64,000 nt of DNA from BD2-11 clade cluster bacterium bin43 (GTDB lineage Bacteria; Gemmatimonadota; Gemmatimonadetes; Longimicrobiales; Gaopeijiaceae): assembly GCA_002238605.1 (NCBI GenBank), contig MPMR01000017.1, positions 19,091-83,090 on the forward strand. Reading direction: 5' to 3'. Of the stretch, positions 1 through 8,100 are shown piece by piece (position 1 is the first letter of the stretch; each line of letters opens with the position of its first letter). The position numbers and the translations under genes were made by a program. A model generated the notes under the pieces. The model searched no databases. It saw only the letters and a list, made by a program, of their open reading frames with translations, and was not told where the DNA came from.

Positions 1-637
1 GCAGATCGCCGGCGGGTCCGTGCACGGTGATCTCGAAGTAGGCCAGGCCCCGCAGCGAGAAGAGCACCGAGGGCAGGCCGGGCGCGAACATCGCCGAATC
101 GGAGATCACCACCACGTCGCACGCCAGCCGCTCGGCGTGCGCCTCCACGAACGGGATGAGGTTGGGCGAACCGATTTCCTCCTCTCCCTCGGCCAGCACG
201 ATCAGGTTGACCGGCAGCCGGCCATCGGCGGCCAACAGCGACTCCGCGGCCTTCACGTGCAGGAAGAGCTGTCCCTTGTCGTCGGCGGATCCCCGCGCGT
301 AGATGCGCCCGTCGCGCACGTCCGGCTCGAAGGCGGGAGCCGTCCACAATTCCAGGGGCTCGGCGGGCTGGACATCGTAGTGGCCGTACACCAGCACGGT
401 GGGGGCGTCCTCCCCCGCCCCGCGCCACTCGCCGAGCACCACCGGGTGGCGCGGCGTCTCCAGGATCTCCGCCTCCAAGCCGATATCCCGCATGCGGTCG
501 CGCAGCCAGCCCGCGGCATCGCGCGTGTCCCCGTTGTGTTCGGACTTCGCGCTGATGGAGGGAATGCGCAGGAAGTCGAAGAGCTCCGCCAGAAACCGGT
601 CCAGGTTGGCGGCGGTGAATTGCTCCGCAGCCGTCAC
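1..637 (-). CDS. M20-family dipeptidase (C-terminus beyond the window)
   Basis: Zinc-dependent peptidase of the M20 (CNDP/DapE-like) family, expected to hydrolyse dipeptides in the cytoplasm. Only about the first 212 residues are here; the gene leaves the left edge. The visible catalytic half is intact: GHYDVQ carries the first metal-ligand His and Asp (about residue 80), SADDKGQ carries the bridging Asp (about 115), and LAEGEEEIGS carries the general-base Glu and the next ligand Glu (about 145). I placed the start at a GTG whose last bases overlap the stop of the upstream membrane-protein gene (GTGA), implying translational coupling; a GTG two codons upstream (643) is the alternative. The exact substrate cannot be read from the sequence. 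Confidence 0.9.
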   Translation of the reverse strand, partial: MTAAEQFTAANLDRFLAELFDFLRIPSISAKSEHNGDTRDAAGWLRDRMRDIGLEAEILETPRHPVVLGEWRGAGEDAPTVLVYGHYDVQPAEPLELWTAPAFEPDVRDGRIYARGSADDKGQLFLHVKAAESLLAADGRLPVNLIVLAEGEEEIGSPNLIPFVEAHAERLACDVVVISDSAMFAPGLPSVLFSLRGLAYFEITVHGPAGDL

Positions 638-912
638 ATCCACCCCCGGATGCCCCAGCGGTAGGTCCAGGACATGAGCGCGGCCAGCACGACCGCGCCG
701 ATCATCCCTCCCGCGCTGAGCGCCACGGGATCGTCGAATTCGAGGATGCCCACGCCCAGCATGCCCCCGATGACCGCGCCGAAGGCCCCGAACACCACCA
801 GCAGCCAGGTGTGGCCGGCGGTTTCCTCGGGCCGCTTCACCATCACCTTCATCATCAGCCCGATGAAGGCGCCGACAACGATCCAAACACCGACGCCGAT
901 CCAGTTTTCCAT
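634..912 (-). CDS. Small GlsB/YeaQ/YmgE-like membrane protein
   Basis: A 92-residue protein with three hydrophobic segments (about residues 4-24, 36-56 and 66-86) and Gly-rich packing stretches such as FGAFGAVIGGMLGVG. Length, three-helix layout and glycines resemble the GlsB/YeaQ/YmgE (transglycosylase-associated) family of stress-induced inner-membrane proteins, whose biochemical role is unknown. It overlaps the downstream M20 peptidase by four bases, so the two are probably co-transcribed. The family call rests on pattern and size rather than a diagnostic motif; it could be another small membrane protein. Confidence 0.65.
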   Translation of the reverse strand: MENWIGVGVWIVVGAFIGLMMKVMVKRPEETAGHTWLLVVFGAFGAVIGGMLGVGILEFDDPVALSAGGMIGAVVLAALMSWTYRWGIRGWM

Positions 913-1054
913 GGCGTTATCCGAATCTCGTTGGAGGAGTTGGTCGAGCGGCGAAAATCTACCCGCGCGCGTAGCGGGAAGCCACCCCGGGGACCGGCCC
1001 CCGCCGGGCGCTGAAGACCCTCGTGGCCGGGCGGCTCGAGCGCGCCGGGACGTT

Positions 1055-1687
1055 CTATCCCTTCCGCATCCGGCGCTTCAGCTCCGCGAGGCGCTCCTCC
1101 AGGTTCTCCTCCCTGGAGGGCCCGGTTTCGAATTCCCGGTCGAATGCGGCGGCGGCTTCCGCCTCGGACTCGGTGCCGGAGACCTTCTCCCCCATGCGGT
1201 CGAAATCGCGGAAGAGGTCGTCGGCCCTGCCGAGTGTATCGCGCGCGTCCGTCCGCCCCGCGGTGGCGCCGAGAGCCTCGCTCTTCTGACGGGCGACCTT
1301 GATCTGCTCCAGCATCTCGTCCACGTCGTTCCGGCATACCGTGAGCTCGCGCAGAATCGCCTCCGCCTTGCCCTCGAACACCTGGGCCCGCTCCTCGTGC
1401 TTCCGGGCGAATTCCTCCGCGACGCGCACCGTCTCCTCATCGCCGATGTGCTCGGCCTGCTGCTGGCGGCGGCGACAGACCTCGGCCTGCTCCGATTCCC
1501 GCTGCGCCCGGGCCCGCGCCGCGGCCAGGTCCTTTTCCAGCTTGCTGACGTAGGCCCTGGCATCGGTGGCTTCGCGGTACATGCCCGCGAGCAGGCCATC
1601 CACCGTCTCGGGGATCTGGTCGCGGTTGAGCTCGGTCTTGAAGTTCTCGACGGCTTCCCGGAACGCGGCTCGGAGCTTGGCGAACAT
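1055..1687 (-). CDS. PspA/IM30-like coiled-coil protein
   Basis: A 210-residue, highly charged, almost wholly helical protein without signal peptide or membrane segment. The pattern matches PspA/IM30: a short amphipathic N-terminal helix (MFAKLRAAFREAV), a long coiled coil (about residues 40-150) and a GDEE...EEFARKHEE segment resembling the PspA turn before its second helix. Family members bind stressed inner membranes and form ESCRT-III-like scaffolds. The C-terminal 50 residues are acidic and low in complexity. It lies 54 bases downstream of the sigma-factor gene on the same strand, so the two may share a transcript. Similarity is judged by eye; an unrelated coiled-coil protein is the alternative. 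Confidence 0.6.
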   Translation of the reverse strand: MFAKLRAAFREAVENFKTELNRDQIPETVDGLLAGMYREATDARAYVSKLEKDLAAARARAQRESEQAEVCRRRQQQAEHIGDEETVRVAEEFARKHEERAQVFEGKAEAILRELTVCRNDVDEMLEQIKVARQKSEALGATAGRTDARDTLGRADDLFRDFDRMGEKVSGTESEAEAAAAFDREFETGPSREENLEERLAELKRRMRKG

Positions 1688-1741
1688 GTGACGTGGACGT
1701 CCTTCCCGGGATGGCCCACCCTCGGCCGCGGCTGGCGCCGC

Positions 1742-2368
1742 TCAGTTCAGATAGGGTTCGATGCGCTGGGCGAAGGAGTTCCGGGCCCGGTGCAGGCGGC
1801 TCTTCACGGTGCCCAGGTTCACGCCGGTGATCTCGGCGATCTCGTCGTAGCTCTTGCCGTCGAGCTCCCGCAGGCGGAAGACCATCCGGTGATGCTCGGG
1901 CAGCTGGGCGACCGTGTCCTCGACCAGCTTCTTCAGATAGCGCTTGCGATAGAGCCCGTCCGGGGACATGGAGGAGTCCTCGAACTGGAGGGGCCGGGGA
2001 TCGTCTTCCCAGCGGCTGCGCAGCACCTGGAAGAGTACCACCGGGCTGCGGGACCGGTTGCGCAGCTCGTTCTTGGAGAGATTGCTCGCGATCGTGTAGA
2101 TCCAGGTGGAGAACTTCTTGGTCGTGTCGAAGCGCCGGAGGTGCCGGGCGACCCGGATGAAGGCCTCCTGGGTCAGATCCTGCGCGCGGTCGGCGTCCCC
2201 CGTCTTGCGGACGATGAAGTGGACGAGGCGCTCGCGGTACCGGTTGAAGAGCTTGGTGAAGGCCCCGCGGCGGTCGTTCAGATGCGACACCACCAGCTCC
2301 TCGTCGCTCATGCAGTCGAGCGGCAGTCTGAAGAGCAGGTCCGGTTCGCGCACGTTCGACTCCGCCAT
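1742..2368 (-). CDS. RNA polymerase sigma factor, sigma-70 family (ECF-like)
   Basis: A 208-residue sigma factor. Region 2 (about residues 30-100) shows the core-binding and -10-recognition pattern (DRAQDLTQEAFIRVARHL, then FSTWIYTIASN); region 4 (about 145-205) shows AQLPEHHRMVFRLRELDG followed by the helix-turn-helix SYDEIAEITGVNLGTVKSRL. Regions 1.1 and 3 are absent, as in group 4 (ECF) factors. The ATG was chosen because AAGGAG sits six bases upstream; a longer in-frame extension lacks such a site. No anti-sigma factor lies beside it: the downstream neighbour is the PspA-like protein, which hints at, but does not prove, an envelope-stress role. Confidence 0.9.
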   Translation of the reverse strand: MAESNVREPDLLFRLPLDCMSDEELVVSHLNDRRGAFTKLFNRYRERLVHFIVRKTGDADRAQDLTQEAFIRVARHLRRFDTTKKFSTWIYTIASNLSKNELRNRSRSPVVLFQVLRSRWEDDPRPLQFEDSSMSPDGLYRKRYLKKLVEDTVAQLPEHHRMVFRLRELDGKSYDEIAEITGVNLGTVKSRLHRARNSFAQRIEPYLN

Positions 2369-2600
2369 CGGCTTCTCCTTCACACCTCCACCGTACACCC
2401 CGCACTCCCGGACACCCCGGCGAACTGCGCCGACGGAATGCGCGTCGGACGGATGCGCCGGCCTGCGAGCGCGGGAGTTTCCCAACCCGGAATATGCCCG
2501 CTCACCAGGCGTTACTCAAGTGTGACAGGGCATCCGAAGCAATTGTTCGCGGGACGCGGATCGCGCCCGCGGGGCAGGGTCCGGCGCCGGGTCCCGGGAC

Positions 2601-3716
2601 TCAGACCGGACGCTGTTCCAGCGAAAGCAGCGTGCCGCCCTGGGAGATGCCCTCGTAGAGCGCCTGCTCCGGCGCAGGCTGCCGGTCGCGGGAGGCGAGC
2701 GCTTCCTCCGCCGCCGCCGCGACTTCGTCCGTTACCAGCTCCTCGATCTCCCTCAGCTGGTCCGGGTCGATGCCCCGCGCCTCGAGGTACGCTTCGTAGA
2801 GGCCCACCGGATCCCTTCGTCCCCAGCGCTCGAACAGCTCCGGGGGGAAGGTCTCGCGGGCCTCGCGCTCGTCATGGGTGGCGTGTCCGCCCATGCGGAA
2901 CGTGGAGGCGACGATGATGGCGGGACCATCGCCGGCGCGGCAGGCGTCCGCGGCCATGCGGGTCACCGCGTACACGTCCAGGATGTTGTTGCCGTCGCAA
3001 CTCCAGCCCTGAACGCCGTACATGGCGGGCCAGGCCTCCAGGCTTCCGGCGCCGTGCTGCTCGAGCGGAGTGCCGAGCGCCACCTGGTTGTTCTGGATGA
3101 TGAAGATGGCCGGAAGGCGCTGGACGGCGGCGAGGTTCAGCCCCTCGTGGCACTCGCCGGTCCTTGTGGCGCCGTCGCCGATCCAGGTGAGGGCGACGCG
3201 CTTCTGTCCCAGGTTGCGGAAGGCGAGCGCTACGCCCGCCATCACGGGCACGTTGGTGCCCATGTGGCTGATGGGCTGGATGACGCCCTTGGCCAGCGCG
3301 CCGATGTGCAGGTCGCGCCCCCCGTTGGGCCCGTCCTCGGTCGCGAGGTAGCCGCGGAAGATGTCCGCCACCGGCATCCCCATCATGTGACACGCCCCCG
3401 CGTTGCGGATCATCGGGCTGACGATGTCGCGGGTGGGGTCGAGCGCGCGCACGCTGCCGACCGTGACCGCCTCCTCGCCGGTGGCGAGCCACGCCTTGGA
3501 GATCACGCCCTGGCGCACCCAGCGCTTGAGCCCGATGTCGTGGAGGCGGGTGGTGAGCAGGTCTCGGTAGAAGGCGAGCAGGTCGTCCTCGGAGAGCTCG
3601 GCGACGAGGGCGGCGCGGGAGGGTTGGGCCAGCGTTCGCTCGAACGCGCGCACCAGCTCCGGGTCGGCCTCCCAGTTGTTGTACTCGGGCGGGTCGAAGG
3701 CGGGATAGCGCTTCAC
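2601..3716 (-). CDS. Thiamine-dependent 2-oxoacid dehydrogenase E1 alpha subunit
   Basis: A 371-residue alpha subunit of a pyruvate or branched-chain 2-oxoacid dehydrogenase E1. The thiamine-diphosphate motif is complete: GDGATRTGECHEGLNLAAV begins it and IIQNN closes it. The conserved loop GGHATHDE corresponds to the phosphorylation-loop region of E1 alpha proteins. In the cytoplasm the E1 heterotetramer decarboxylates the 2-oxoacid and passes the acyl group to E2 lipoate. No E1 beta, E2 or E3 gene lies nearby, unlike the usual operon; the partner must be elsewhere. Substrate (pyruvate versus branched-chain 2-oxoacids) is not decided by what I can see. Confidence 0.9.
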   Translation of the reverse strand: MKRYPAFDPPEYNNWEADPELVRAFERTLAQPSRAALVAELSEDDLLAFYRDLLTTRLHDIGLKRWVRQGVISKAWLATGEEAVTVGSVRALDPTRDIVSPMIRNAGACHMMGMPVADIFRGYLATEDGPNGGRDLHIGALAKGVIQPISHMGTNVPVMAGVALAFRNLGQKRVALTWIGDGATRTGECHEGLNLAAVQRLPAIFIIQNNQVALGTPLEQHGAGSLEAWPAMYGVQGWSCDGNNILDVYAVTRMAADACRAGDGPAIIVASTFRMGGHATHDEREARETFPPELFERWGRRDPVGLYEAYLEARGIDPDQLREIEELVTDEVAAAAEEALASRDRQPAPEQALYEGISQGGTLLSLEQRPV

Positions 3717-3783
3717 GGGATGCCGGCCCCGGCCGGAGCGGCCCCCTGGCTGGGGCGCCTCGATGCGAGTGCGGGATGCCCGA

Positions 3784-4251
3784 TCATCGATCTGCCGTGG
3801 CGGCGCGATGAGCTCGATACGCGCACAGGTCCTGCACGACCCGGATCCCGCGGGCGCGCGCCTCGGCCGCTTCCTCGTCGGCCCGGATGTCCTGTTGCAG
3901 CCACACCACCGGGCGCTCCGGGCGGGCGGCGGCCTCCGCCAAGTGGGTTCCCGCCTCCTCGGACGGCCGGAAGACGACGACCATGTCCACGGGCTCCGTG
4001 ACCTCCGCGAGCGACTTCCTTGCGGGCCTTCCCAGGATGCGGGTCGCGAACGGGTTGACGGGCAGGATGTCGTATCCCTTGGTCGCCAGATAGGACGGCA
4101 CCCGCCGCGCCGCCTTGGTGGGATCCCGGGAAATGCCCACGACCGCGATCGTCCTCACGGAGCGCACGATGTCCAGCAGCTCGGCGGCATCCGGATTGGC
4201 CGGATCCGACGATTCCTGCAGCAGGGCATCGAGCGCGGTCAGGTCGGTCAT
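3784..4251 (-). CDS. CoA-binding (YccU-type) protein
   Basis: A 155-residue single-domain Rossmann protein of the CoA_binding_2 family. Diagnostic stretches are RTIAVVGISRDPTKAARRV (nucleotide-binding turn, about residues 32-50), YDILPVNPF, and VVWLQQDIRADEEAAEARA near the C-terminus. Homologues bind CoA; no reaction is established. It lies 67 bases upstream of the E1 alpha gene on the same strand, and a CoA-binding protein next to an acyl-CoA-producing dehydrogenase is a plausible but unproven pairing. Confidence 0.85.
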   Translation of the reverse strand: MTDLTALDALLQESSDPANPDAAELLDIVRSVRTIAVVGISRDPTKAARRVPSYLATKGYDILPVNPFATRILGRPARKSLAEVTEPVDMVVVFRPSEEAGTHLAEAAARPERPVVWLQQDIRADEEAAEARARGIRVVQDLCAYRAHRAATADR

Positions 4252-4577
4252 GGATCGGGCAGCCGGTAGTGCGGCGCGCGCCCGGTGGGCATCGGTCGGC
4301 GAGCGAGCAGTGGACGGTCGGGAGCGTCAGGATACGGGATGGGGGCCGGGGGAGCAACGGTGCGGCGGGCCGGGCTGGCGGGCCGGGTTCGCCATCGTCC
4401 CGTGCACCGGGTGAGTCGGGCGGCGCGGGGCGTTTCCGGACCTCCCGCTCGGGACGCGCGCACAGCGCGATGAACCCGGTAGCGGTTGCTCGTAGTTCGC
4501 CGGGTCGCCATCATCCCCGGCGTCTGCGTTCCGAACGTCATCGGAATGCGGGGTTTCGCAGGGAGGCCGCCTTGGAT
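4252..4577. other. Divergent intergenic region
   Basis: About 326 bases between the divergently transcribed CoA-binding protein and the HATPase gene. Promoters for both must lie here, but I see no convincing -35/-10 pair, palindrome or RNA structure. A GGGAGG about 11 bases before the HATPase ATG is its probable ribosome-binding site. Confidence 0.5.
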
Positions 4578-5387
4578 ATGCTCGGATTCGTTCTGTTCTT
4601 CGTCGCAGTCGCAGCCTTGCCCGTGGTTTGGCGCGTGTCGGGCCAGAGGGCGGCGGCGCGGTATCGACGCGCGCTCGAGCGCCTCGACGCGGAGGCGCGC
4701 TCCGGGAAGATCGGCGCGGATGACCCTTCGTTGCCGGCCGGGATCAGAACGGTCCGCCAACGCCTCGCGAGCGGGTGGATGCCTGTGCGGGGCGCTTCCC
4801 CGGAGATTCTCTCCCGCCTCGCGCAGTTCCTCCAGACAGCCGTAGTGAAGCCGCTCGTGCAGGCCCTGCACGCCCGCGGCCGGGGCGTGCGCCCGCGCAT
4901 TCAACAGGCTCTCGACGCCATCGAGGACATCGAGTTCTACGCGGAAACCCCGGAACTGAAGCGCACTTCCGCCGACCTGGTCGAGGCGGTGCAGGGCGTC
5001 GCCGGGGAGTACCGGAAGGCGTTCAAGGTCGAGGTGGAGCTGGATGTGCCCGCGGAGCCGGTGCCGTGTCGCGCGGACCTCGCCGCGCTGCAGGATGCGG
5101 TCTACATGATTCTGGCCAACGGTGGGCGCCACGGGGGCGGAGAACCGATGGAGGTCTCGCTCCGCAACGCCGGCGGCCAGGCGCGGCTGGTGGTGCGCGA
5201 TTCGGGCGAGGGGTTCTCGGACGAGGCGCTGGGGCGCGCGGCGGAACCCTTCTTCAGCACGGTGCCGGGCGCGCTGGGACTGGGGCTCACCCACGCCCGC
5301 TACGTCGTCCAGGCCCACGGGGGGACGCTGGAGGTCCGGAATCGCGAGGGAGGCGGGGAGGTGGTGGTGGAGCTGCCGGTGGGGTAG
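4578..5387 (+). CDS. Membrane-anchored HATPase (histidine-kinase-like) protein
   Basis: A 269-residue protein with one N-terminal membrane helix (about residues 2-20), a helical middle and a C-terminal GHKL ATPase domain. The ATPase motifs are an altered N box (ILANGGRHGGG), G1 (RDSGEGF), an F-box (AEPFFST) and G2 (GLGLTHARYVVQAHGG). No HisKA dimerisation motif with a phospho-acceptor His before the N box is evident and no receiver gene is adjacent, so it may be an atypical sensor kinase or a kinase-like ATPase. Start choice is between this ATG and an in-frame TTG two codons upstream, which lies closer to the GGGAGG. Confidence 0.75.
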   Translation: MLGFVLFFVAVAALPVVWRVSGQRAAARYRRALERLDAEARSGKIGADDPSLPAGIRTVRQRLASGWMPVRGASPEILSRLAQFLQTAVVKPLVQALHARGRGVRPRIQQALDAIEDIEFYAETPELKRTSADLVEAVQGVAGEYRKAFKVEVELDVPAEPVPCRADLAALQDAVYMILANGGRHGGGEPMEVSLRNAGGQARLVVRDSGEGFSDEALGRAAEPFFSTVPGALGLGLTHARYVVQAHGGTLEVRNREGGGEVVVELPVG

Positions 5388-5415
5388 ATCGCCGCAGCTC
5401 CTGATCACCGCAGCT

Positions 5416-7560
5416 TCAGCGGACAATCTCCCTCGCCTTCATGGCGCGACTCCTTCCTCGCCACCAGCGCGGGACGGTCGTGGCGTGCACGTCGTAGCGG
5501 TGCCGCAGGTCGATGATGTCGCGAGGGGAGCCGAGGATGGTCAGGCGGTCGCCCTGCTCGATGACGGTGTCGTCGTGGGGGACGACGAGTTGCCCGCGCC
5601 GCCGGATCATGGCCGCCAGGGTGCTCTCGGGAAGCGCCATGTCCCTGATGGTCATTCCCGCCAGCAAGCTGCTCGCCCCCTCACGCAGGACCTCGACCAC
5701 GAGCATGCGCTCATCCCGCAGCATGACCTCGCGCAGCTCCAGGTTGTCCTCGGCCTCGAGCCACTCCGTCAGGAAGCTGGTGTCGTCCACCCGTCCCGCA
5801 ATCTGGGCCAGGGTGCGCAGATGCCGGCCGGAATCCGCCTCCGGGCTCGCGAGGAAGAACGCCGCCTGGATGAGCTCGTCATCCGCGGGCGGGACGTCGG
5901 GTTCGCCGACGTCGATCTCGATTCCCCCGTGGACGCGGGCGAGGACCATGCGGGGGCCGGTTATGGAGGCGAGGCGCAGATGCTCCAGGACGACGCCCTG
6001 CGACACGGGGGTGAGGCCGCTGCCGCTGTCATCCAGGAACCCCTGCGCGAGACGGTGCGCATCCACGCCGAGCTGTTGCGACAGTGCGTGCGACGCACGA
6101 TCCACCAGCCGGGAGAAGGCAACGGTGCCCTGGAACTCCAGGACCGCGGAGGACGCGATGAGTTCCTCGAAGGGATCCGCGTCGCGCACCCCCTTTTCCT
6201 TGAGAATCTGGAGCAGCTCCCGCTCCAGTCCCTCGTTTCGCTGCTGGCCCAGCCGCTCGAAGACGTGATAGATCGCGCCCTCCCGGCGCACGTGGTCGCG
6301 GGCGTAGACCCGGTACCAGACAAGGCCGAAGACGATGAAGGCAACGCTGAGAAGGGTGGCCATCCAGCCCATCTCGACGATGAGCGGAAACGGGACGACG
6401 ATGCCGACGATCTGGACCCATGGGTAGAGGGGGGCGCGGAAGCCCGGGTCGTAGGGGGCGAGGCCGCTCTCGCGCATGACGATCACCGCGAGGCACGCGA
6501 GGCCGAACATGATGAGCTGGAAGGCTCCGGCGAGCTTTGCGATGCTGGATGGATCGAACAGCGAGAGCCACAACAGGATCAGCCCCACGGTGGCCAGCAC
6601 CGCGACCCAGGGAGTGCCCCAGCGGCTGATGCGCCGAAGCGCGGCGGGCAGCACGTGGTCGCGGCTCATGGCCAGCGGGTAGCGGCTCGCGGAGAGCACC
6701 CCGGCGTTCCCCACGGAGATGAAGGCGACGATCGCGGCCACGGTCATGACCGCTTCGCCGGCGTTTCCGGCGACGGCCCGGGCCATCGATGCGGCGGGCG
6801 CGAGATTGCCGCCATCCGCGGACAGCACTTCGACCCCTACCGCCCCCACCATCGCCCAGGTCCCCAGCACGTAGACGAGCAGCACGGTGAAGAAGGCCAG
6901 CAGCATTCCCAGCGCCAGGTTGCGGTCCGGGTTCCTCACCTCTTCCGAGACCGACGCCACATGGGTGATCCCCATGTACGACACGACCACCAGCCCGACG
7001 GTCGAGAAGAACGGGGAAGCCCCCAGGTCGAACGCGCCCTCGAAGACGCCGGGGTCGAGAACGGTGACGGCGGCCCCGATCACCCAGCCCAGGATCCCCA
7101 GCAGGACCGTGGTCAGGATGAGCTGGATGACGCCGATCTTCTTGGCGCCGAAGAGGTTGACCGCGGCGAAGCTCATCGCGAAGGCGAAGGAGACCGGGCC
7201 GGCGGGCATCCCGGGAAAGTAGACCTGCAGATAGGCGCCCAGCCCAACCAGTGCGAAGGCCGACTTCAGGGTCAGGGTGGTCCAGGTGCCGAAACCGCCG
7301 ATGGTGCCCACCCTCTGGCCCATGCTGCGGTCCAGGAAGTAGTAGATGCCGCCGGCACGCGGCATGGCGGTCGAAAGCTCCGCCATGCTGAGGATGCCCG
7401 GCAGGAGGAGTAGTCCCGCCAGCAGGTAGGCGAACGGGATCGCGCCGCCGGCCTGCGCCGCCGCCAAACCGGGCAGCAGGAAGAAGCCGGAGCTGAGGGT
7501 TGCGCCGGTCGCGATCGCATAGACGTCGAAAAGCCCGAGCTCCCGCTTGAGTGTCGCCAT
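5416..7560 (-). CDS. APC-superfamily permease with C-terminal EIIA-like and TrkA_C domains
   Basis: A 714-residue, three-part protein. Residues 1 to about 430 form a 12-helix APC amino-acid/amine permease (GATLSSGFFLLPGLAAAQAG in helix 1, PRAGGIYYFLDRSMG, SVSEEVRNPDRN). Residues about 460-605 resemble a fructose-type PTS EIIA domain, with a His retained at the expected phospho-site (GVVLEHLRL) and ASPEADSGRHLRTLAQIA after it. Residues about 620-695 are a TrkA_C/RCK-C domain (LAAMIRRRGQLVVPHDDTVI, QGDRLTILGS), which in other transporters binds small regulatory ligands. Transport substrate unknown. It converges with the HATPase gene, with 28 bases between stops. Confidence 0.85.
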   Translation of the reverse strand: MATLKRELGLFDVYAIATGATLSSGFFLLPGLAAAQAGGAIPFAYLLAGLLLLPGILSMAELSTAMPRAGGIYYFLDRSMGQRVGTIGGFGTWTTLTLKSAFALVGLGAYLQVYFPGMPAGPVSFAFAMSFAAVNLFGAKKIGVIQLILTTVLLGILGWVIGAAVTVLDPGVFEGAFDLGASPFFSTVGLVVVSYMGITHVASVSEEVRNPDRNLALGMLLAFFTVLLVYVLGTWAMVGAVGVEVLSADGGNLAPAASMARAVAGNAGEAVMTVAAIVAFISVGNAGVLSASRYPLAMSRDHVLPAALRRISRWGTPWVAVLATVGLILLWLSLFDPSSIAKLAGAFQLIMFGLACLAVIVMRESGLAPYDPGFRAPLYPWVQIVGIVVPFPLIVEMGWMATLLSVAFIVFGLVWYRVYARDHVRREGAIYHVFERLGQQRNEGLERELLQILKEKGVRDADPFEELIASSAVLEFQGTVAFSRLVDRASHALSQQLGVDAHRLAQGFLDDSGSGLTPVSQGVVLEHLRLASITGPRMVLARVHGGIEIDVGEPDVPPADDELIQAAFFLASPEADSGRHLRTLAQIAGRVDDTSFLTEWLEAEDNLELREVMLRDERMLVVEVLREGASSLLAGMTIRDMALPESTLAAMIRRRGQLVVPHDDTVIEQGDRLTILGSPRDIIDLRHRYDVHATTVPRWWRGRSRAMKAREIVR

Positions 7561-7636
7561 TGCGGTCTCGTCCGGTTGTGGTTCGGTGGGGACGGGGTGC
7601 CCCCGGGACGCGGATGTCGGACTGCCGCGTCCGCTG

Positions 7637-8077
7637 CTACTCCACGTACCCGTACACGTGGTAGAGCAAGGCGTAGACCACCAGCCCGGTCACCGACACG
7701 TACAGCCAGATGGGAAAGGTCCAGCGCGCGAGGCGGGCGTGCTCGGCGAAGCGCTCGCGGCCCGCCAGGAAGAGCAGGCGGATGACCAGGGGGGCCGCCA
7801 CCACCGCCAACACCATGTGTGAGAACAGGATGGCCAGGTAGACCACCCGGGCGGTCCCCTCTCCGGCGAAGGTGTGGGTGCCGGTGAGGGAGAAGCGGAT
7901 GACGTAGAAGACGAGGAAGAGGCCGGACGCGCTCGCCGCCGAGATCATGCACAGGCGGTGGCGGGGGATGTTGCGCGCCCGGATGAAGGCGAACCCGGCC
8001 ACCAGGAAGCTGGTGCTGAGCAGGTTCAGCGAGGCGTTGACCGGTGCCAGGAAGTTGCCGAGCGCCTCAGCGTCCAT
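7637..8077 (-). CDS. DUF420 membrane protein (cytochrome oxidase assembly)
   Basis: A 146-residue membrane protein with four hydrophobic helices and the family's conserved histidines on them (RHRLCM, FSHMVLA, LYHVYGY). DUF420 proteins (CtaM in Gram-positives) are associated with maturation of heme-copper oxidases. The gene lies 23 bases downstream of heme A synthase on the same strand, which supports the role: both would serve biogenesis of an aa3-type terminal oxidase whose structural genes are outside the window. Confidence 0.8.
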   Translation of the reverse strand: MDAEALGNFLAPVNASLNLLSTSFLVAGFAFIRARNIPRHRLCMISAASASGLFLVFYVIRFSLTGTHTFAGEGTARVVYLAILFSHMVLAVVAAPLVIRLLFLAGRERFAEHARLARWTFPIWLYVSVTGLVVYALLYHVYGYVE

Positions 8078-8100
8078 GGAATTCGGCGGCGGCGGTCAGG

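Noticed and set aside
674..2917. A 747-codon plus-strand frame across the PspA-like and sigma-factor genes.
   Set aside because: It crosses gene borders and intergenic DNA with Pro/Arg-rich composition and no motifs; the minus-strand genes are clear.
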